Assembly (NCBI GenBank): GCA_046263055.1
Contig: JBHELO010000037.1
Location: 1-7,825, forward strand
Direction of reading: 5' to 3'
Source: DATAQC01 sp046263055
GTDB taxonomy: Bacteria > Actinomycetota > Acidimicrobiia > Acidimicrobiales > AC-14
DNA length: 7,825 bases
Positions 5,554-7,825 of the stretch are shown here, in pieces. Below the pieces are notes generated by a model. That model did not search any database. It saw only the letters and a list, made by a program, of their open reading frames with translations, and had not been told where the DNA came from. Both the position numbers and the translations under genes were made by a program. Each line of letters begins with the position of its first letter. The stretch's first letter is position 1.

Positions 5554-6386
5554 AGTCGGGCTTCGCCACCCTGGTGGGCCGCCCCAACGTGGGCAAGTCC
5601 ACGCTGCTCAACGCCATCTGCGGCGAGAAGGTGGCCATCGTCTCCGACAAGCCCCAGACCACCCGCACCTCGGTGCGGGGCGTGCTCGATCTTCCCGGCG
5701 CCCAGGTGGTGTTCGTGGACACGCCGGGCATCCACAAGCCGAGCACGGTGGCCGGCGAGCGCATGAACGCCACCGCCACCGGCACCCTGGGCGAGGTGGA
5801 CGTCGCGTGCCTGGTGCTCGACGCCACCCGCCCCGTGGGCCGGGGCGACCGCTTCGTGGCCGCCCGGCTCCCGACCGGGGCGCTGTGCGTGCTGAACAAG
5901 GTGGACGCGGCCCCGCCCGCCGAGATCGCCGCCCAGCTGGCCCGGGCCGCGGACCTGGCACTGGACGAGTACTTCCCGGTCTCCGCACGCACCGGCGAGG
6001 GTGTGGACGAGCTGGTGGCGGCGGTGGTGGCCCGCCTGCCCGAGGGGCCGCAGTACTACCCCGAGGGAACGGTCACCGACGTGCCCGACGCCTTCTGGGT
6101 GGCCGAGCTGGTGCGCGAGCAGCTCCTGGCCGTGGCCCGCGACGAGCTGCCCCACTCCATCGCCTGCCGGGTCACCGAGTGGGAGTGGCCCTACATCCGC
6201 TGCGAGATCCTCGTCGAGCGGGAGTCCCAGAAGGGCATCGTCGTCGGCAAGGGCGGCTCGGTGCTCAAGGCCGTCGGGTCGGCGGTGCGGGCCCAGCTCC
6301 GCCCGGGCGCCTACCTGGACCTGGCGGTGAAGGTGGACAAGGACTGGCAGCGCCGCCCCGCCGCCCTCGACCGCCTCGGCCTCTAG
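5550..6386 (+). CDS. era: GTPase Era
   Basis: Era is an essential GTPase that binds the 3' end of 16S rRNA and helps assemble the 30S subunit. In 278 residues all G motifs are visible: G1 GRPNVGKS (10-17), a G2 region around QTTRT (36-40), G3 DTPG (57-60), G4 NKVD (116-119) and G5 SAR (145-147). The C-terminal KH domain follows, with ESQKGIVVGKGGSVLK (225-240) as its RNA-binding core. The ending KDWQRRPAALDRLGL fits the family. It is slightly shorter than E. coli Era (301 residues), mostly through a compact effector region and C terminus. GTG 5550 overlaps the stop of the CorC-type gene as GTGA. It is the last gene of the overlapping chain; recO, a frequent follower, is not next here. Confidence 0.97.
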   Translation: MKSGFATLVGRPNVGKSTLLNAICGEKVAIVSDKPQTTRTSVRGVLDLPGAQVVFVDTPGIHKPSTVAGERMNATATGTLGEVDVACLVLDATRPVGRGDRFVAARLPTGALCVLNKVDAAPPAEIAAQLARAADLALDEYFPVSARTGEGVDELVAAVVARLPEGPQYYPEGTVTDVPDAFWVAELVREQLLAVARDELPHSIACRVTEWEWPYIRCEILVERESQKGIVVGKGGSVLKAVGSAVRAQLRPGAYLDLAVKVDKDWQRRPAALDRLGL

Positions 6387-6401
6387 CCGCCGGCCAGTAT
6401 C

Positions 6402-6421
6402 AGGGGCCCGGCCCGGCCCCT
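6402..6421 (+). terminator. GC-rich hairpin after era, possible terminator
   Basis: Perfect 7-base stem AGGGGCC / GGCCCCT with a six-base loop, 15 bases after the era stop. There is no T-run after it, so an intrinsic terminator of the classic kind is not shown. U-less hairpins are often proposed as actinobacterial terminators. Its position at the end of the housekeeping chain supports that reading. Confidence 0.45.
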
Positions 6422-6436
6422 CCTGTCCATCGGGGA

Positions 6437-6454
6437 GGCCCCTCCGGGGGGGCC
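6437..6454 (+). terminator. Second GC-rich hairpin after era
   Basis: Stem GGCCCC / GGGGCC (6 bases) with a six-base loop, 15 bases after the first hairpin. The block GGCCCCTCC occurs twice, at 6415-6423 and 6437-6445, so the two hairpins share arm sequence and could also pair with each other. It may help end transcription from era or shape the leader of the next gene. Confidence 0.35.
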
Positions 6455-6491
6455 GCAGAGCTCGGCGCCACGGCGATCGGCAGGGACGGCC

Positions 6492-7825
6492 ATGACGAGG
6501 ATCTTCATCAGCTACCGGCGAGGGGACAGCGCCGGGTTCGCGGGGCGGCTGCACGACCGCCTGGTCGAGAGGTACGGGGCGGCGTCGATCTTCCGGGACG
6601 TCGACAGCATCCCGTACGGCGCCGACTACCTCTCGGTCATCAACACGACCGTCCGGGAGTGCGACGCCTTCGTCGCCGTGATCGGCAGGCGGTGGCTGAC
6701 GGCGGCCGACGCGACCGGCCAGCGGCGCCTCGACGACCCCGACGACCTGCTCCGCAACGAGCTGATCGCCGCCCTCAAGCTGAACCTCCGGGTCATCCCG
6801 GTGCTGGTGGACGGTGCCGCCATGCCCGGGGGCGACGAGCTACCGCGGCCCCTGGCCCGCCTCACGCGCCACAACGCCATCTCCCTGAGCGACGAGCGGT
6901 GGGAGTTCGACGTGGGGCGCCTCCTGGCCCGCCTCGAGGTGGCCGACGACCGGGGAACGCTCGACATCGAGGGCTACGACTCGGTGACGGTGCTGAGCGC
7001 CACCAGCCTGTGGACCCGGTACCGGGCGCTCCCCACGGGAGGGCACGGCTGTGTCACCGTGAAGGTCCTGCACATCCGGGAGCCGTCCGAGGAGGCGGCC
7101 CGGCGGTTCCACGACGACTGCCGGGCCATCTCGACCGTGTCGTGGCACCCGAACCTGCTGTCGGTCCGGGGATGGGGGCTGACGGCGTCACTCCGGCCCT
7201 ACATCGTGTCCGACGACATCGACGGGTCGTCGTTGGAGGACCGCCTTGCCCACGGCCCGCCGCTGGCCTGGCAGGAGGTGGTCGGCATCGGCACGAGGCT
7301 GGCGACGGCGCTGGAGGCGGCGCACGGCCTGGGCGTGCTCCACCGGGACATCAAGCCCTCCAACGTGCTCGTCGGCCCCCGGGGCGAGCCCCTCCTCGAC
7401 GACTTCGGCGTCACCAGGCTGCACGACGACACGCCGGCGGTGACCGCCGGCCTGCGGGCCAGCGTGGCCCAGGCCGCCCCCGAGGTGTTGAGCTCGGCCG
7501 ACGGCTACTCGGTCCGCAGCGACGTCTACTCCCTGGGATCGACGTTGCACACCCTTATGGCCGGGTCGCCGCCGTTCACCCGGGAGGCGGACCACGGGGT
7601 GTTCGCGGCGGTGGCCCGCACGCTGACCGACCCGGTGCCCGATCTCCGGCCGCACGGCGTCCCCGCCGGCGTGTGCGAGGTGATCGAACGGGCAATGGAC
7701 AAGGACCCCGCCCGGCGCTGGCCCTCGGCCGGGGCCTTCGGGGAGGCGCTCGCCGGGTTCCGCCCGGCGCCCGCCGCCGATCCCCCGGTGCCCGACTCGC
7801 GGCTGGCCGACGAGCCCCCGCCCCC
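6492..7825 (+). CDS. TIR domain fused to Ser/Thr-kinase-like domain, 3' end cut by window edge
   Basis: I translated 444 codons open from ATG 6492 to the window edge. Residues 3-149 are a bacterial TIR domain (TIR_2 type): RIFISYRRGDSAGFAGRL (3-20), a BB-loop-like FRDVDSIPYG (34-43), VIGRRWL (63-69), LLRNELIAAL (86-95) and VIPVLVDGA (101-109). Glu90 is the likely counterpart of the TIR NADase glutamate. Residues about 162-423 are a Hanks-type kinase fold: VKVL with Lys191, HRDIKPSN (284-291), DFG (304-306), APE (329-331) and SDVYSLGS (343-350). The glycine-rich loop is lost (LSATSLW at 168-174), and the alpha-C Glu appears to be Asp209, so activity is uncertain. A Pro-rich linker follows (424 onward) and more domains may lie beyond. 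AGGG (6482-6485) six bases before the ATG is a weak ribosome binding site. ACG/GCG codons are commoner than in era. Immune or signalling roles are inference. Confidence 0.87.
   Translation, partial: MTRIFISYRRGDSAGFAGRLHDRLVERYGAASIFRDVDSIPYGADYLSVINTTVRECDAFVAVIGRRWLTAADATGQRRLDDPDDLLRNELIAALKLNLRVIPVLVDGAAMPGGDELPRPLARLTRHNAISLSDERWEFDVGRLLARLEVADDRGTLDIEGYDSVTVLSATSLWTRYRALPTGGHGCVTVKVLHIREPSEEAARRFHDDCRAISTVSWHPNLLSVRGWGLTASLRPYIVSDDIDGSSLEDRLAHGPPLAWQEVVGIGTRLATALEAAHGLGVLHRDIKPSNVLVGPRGEPLLDDFGVTRLHDDTPAVTAGLRASVAQAAPEVLSSADGYSVRSDVYSLGSTLHTLMAGSPPFTREADHGVFAAVARTLTDPVPDLRPHGVPAGVCEVIERAMDKDPARRWPSAGAFGEALAGFRPAPAADPPVPDSRLADEPPP

Noticed and set aside
5454..6554. Minus-strand open frame of 366 codons opposite era
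   Set aside because: Antisense shadow of era; low-complexity product and no start signals.

Overview
The window is very GC-rich with strongly C/G-biased third codon positions. Its gene set and sequence style point to a high-GC actinobacterium, and the class Acidimicrobiia is my best guess. That placement is an inference from resemblance; no 16S rRNA or marker search was possible.

Layout, left to right. (1) On the minus strand, positions 1-1315 hold a two-gene unit. A small membrane-anchored coiled-coil protein of unknown function is followed, 8 bases later, by a dCTP deaminase of the long PF06559 type that runs off the left edge. (2) A divergent intergenic region leads to a small plus-strand excisionase/MerR-like DNA-binding protein (1444-1695). 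Its 3' end overlaps a convergent minus-strand gene for an unknown protein with two internally repeated beta-rich units (1644-2228). (3) From a second divergent intergenic region the plus strand carries a housekeeping block: HIT-family protein, PhoH ATPase, YbeY endoribonuclease, CNNM/CBS/CorC-type membrane protein and Era GTPase (2281-6386). The last four genes are chained by 4-base start/stop overlaps. PhoH, YbeY and Era commonly cluster in bacteria and concern rRNA maturation and ribosome assembly. (4) After two GC-rich hairpins, position 6492 opens a gene of different character: a TIR domain fused to a Ser/Thr-kinase-like domain, followed by a proline-rich linker cut by the right edge.

No rRNA, tRNA, CRISPR array or insertion sequence is visible. 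Non-coding gaps are all short (largest about 130 bases). The most interesting item is the TIR-kinase fusion. Its kinase part keeps the catalytic loop and DFG but has lost every glycine of the nucleotide-binding loop. A second point of interest is start-site architecture: several genes have an actinobacterial -10-like hexamer 6-7 bases before the start codon and no Shine-Dalgarno sequence. This suggests leaderless transcripts, including a mirror-image pair of such promoters between the unknown gene and the HIT gene.
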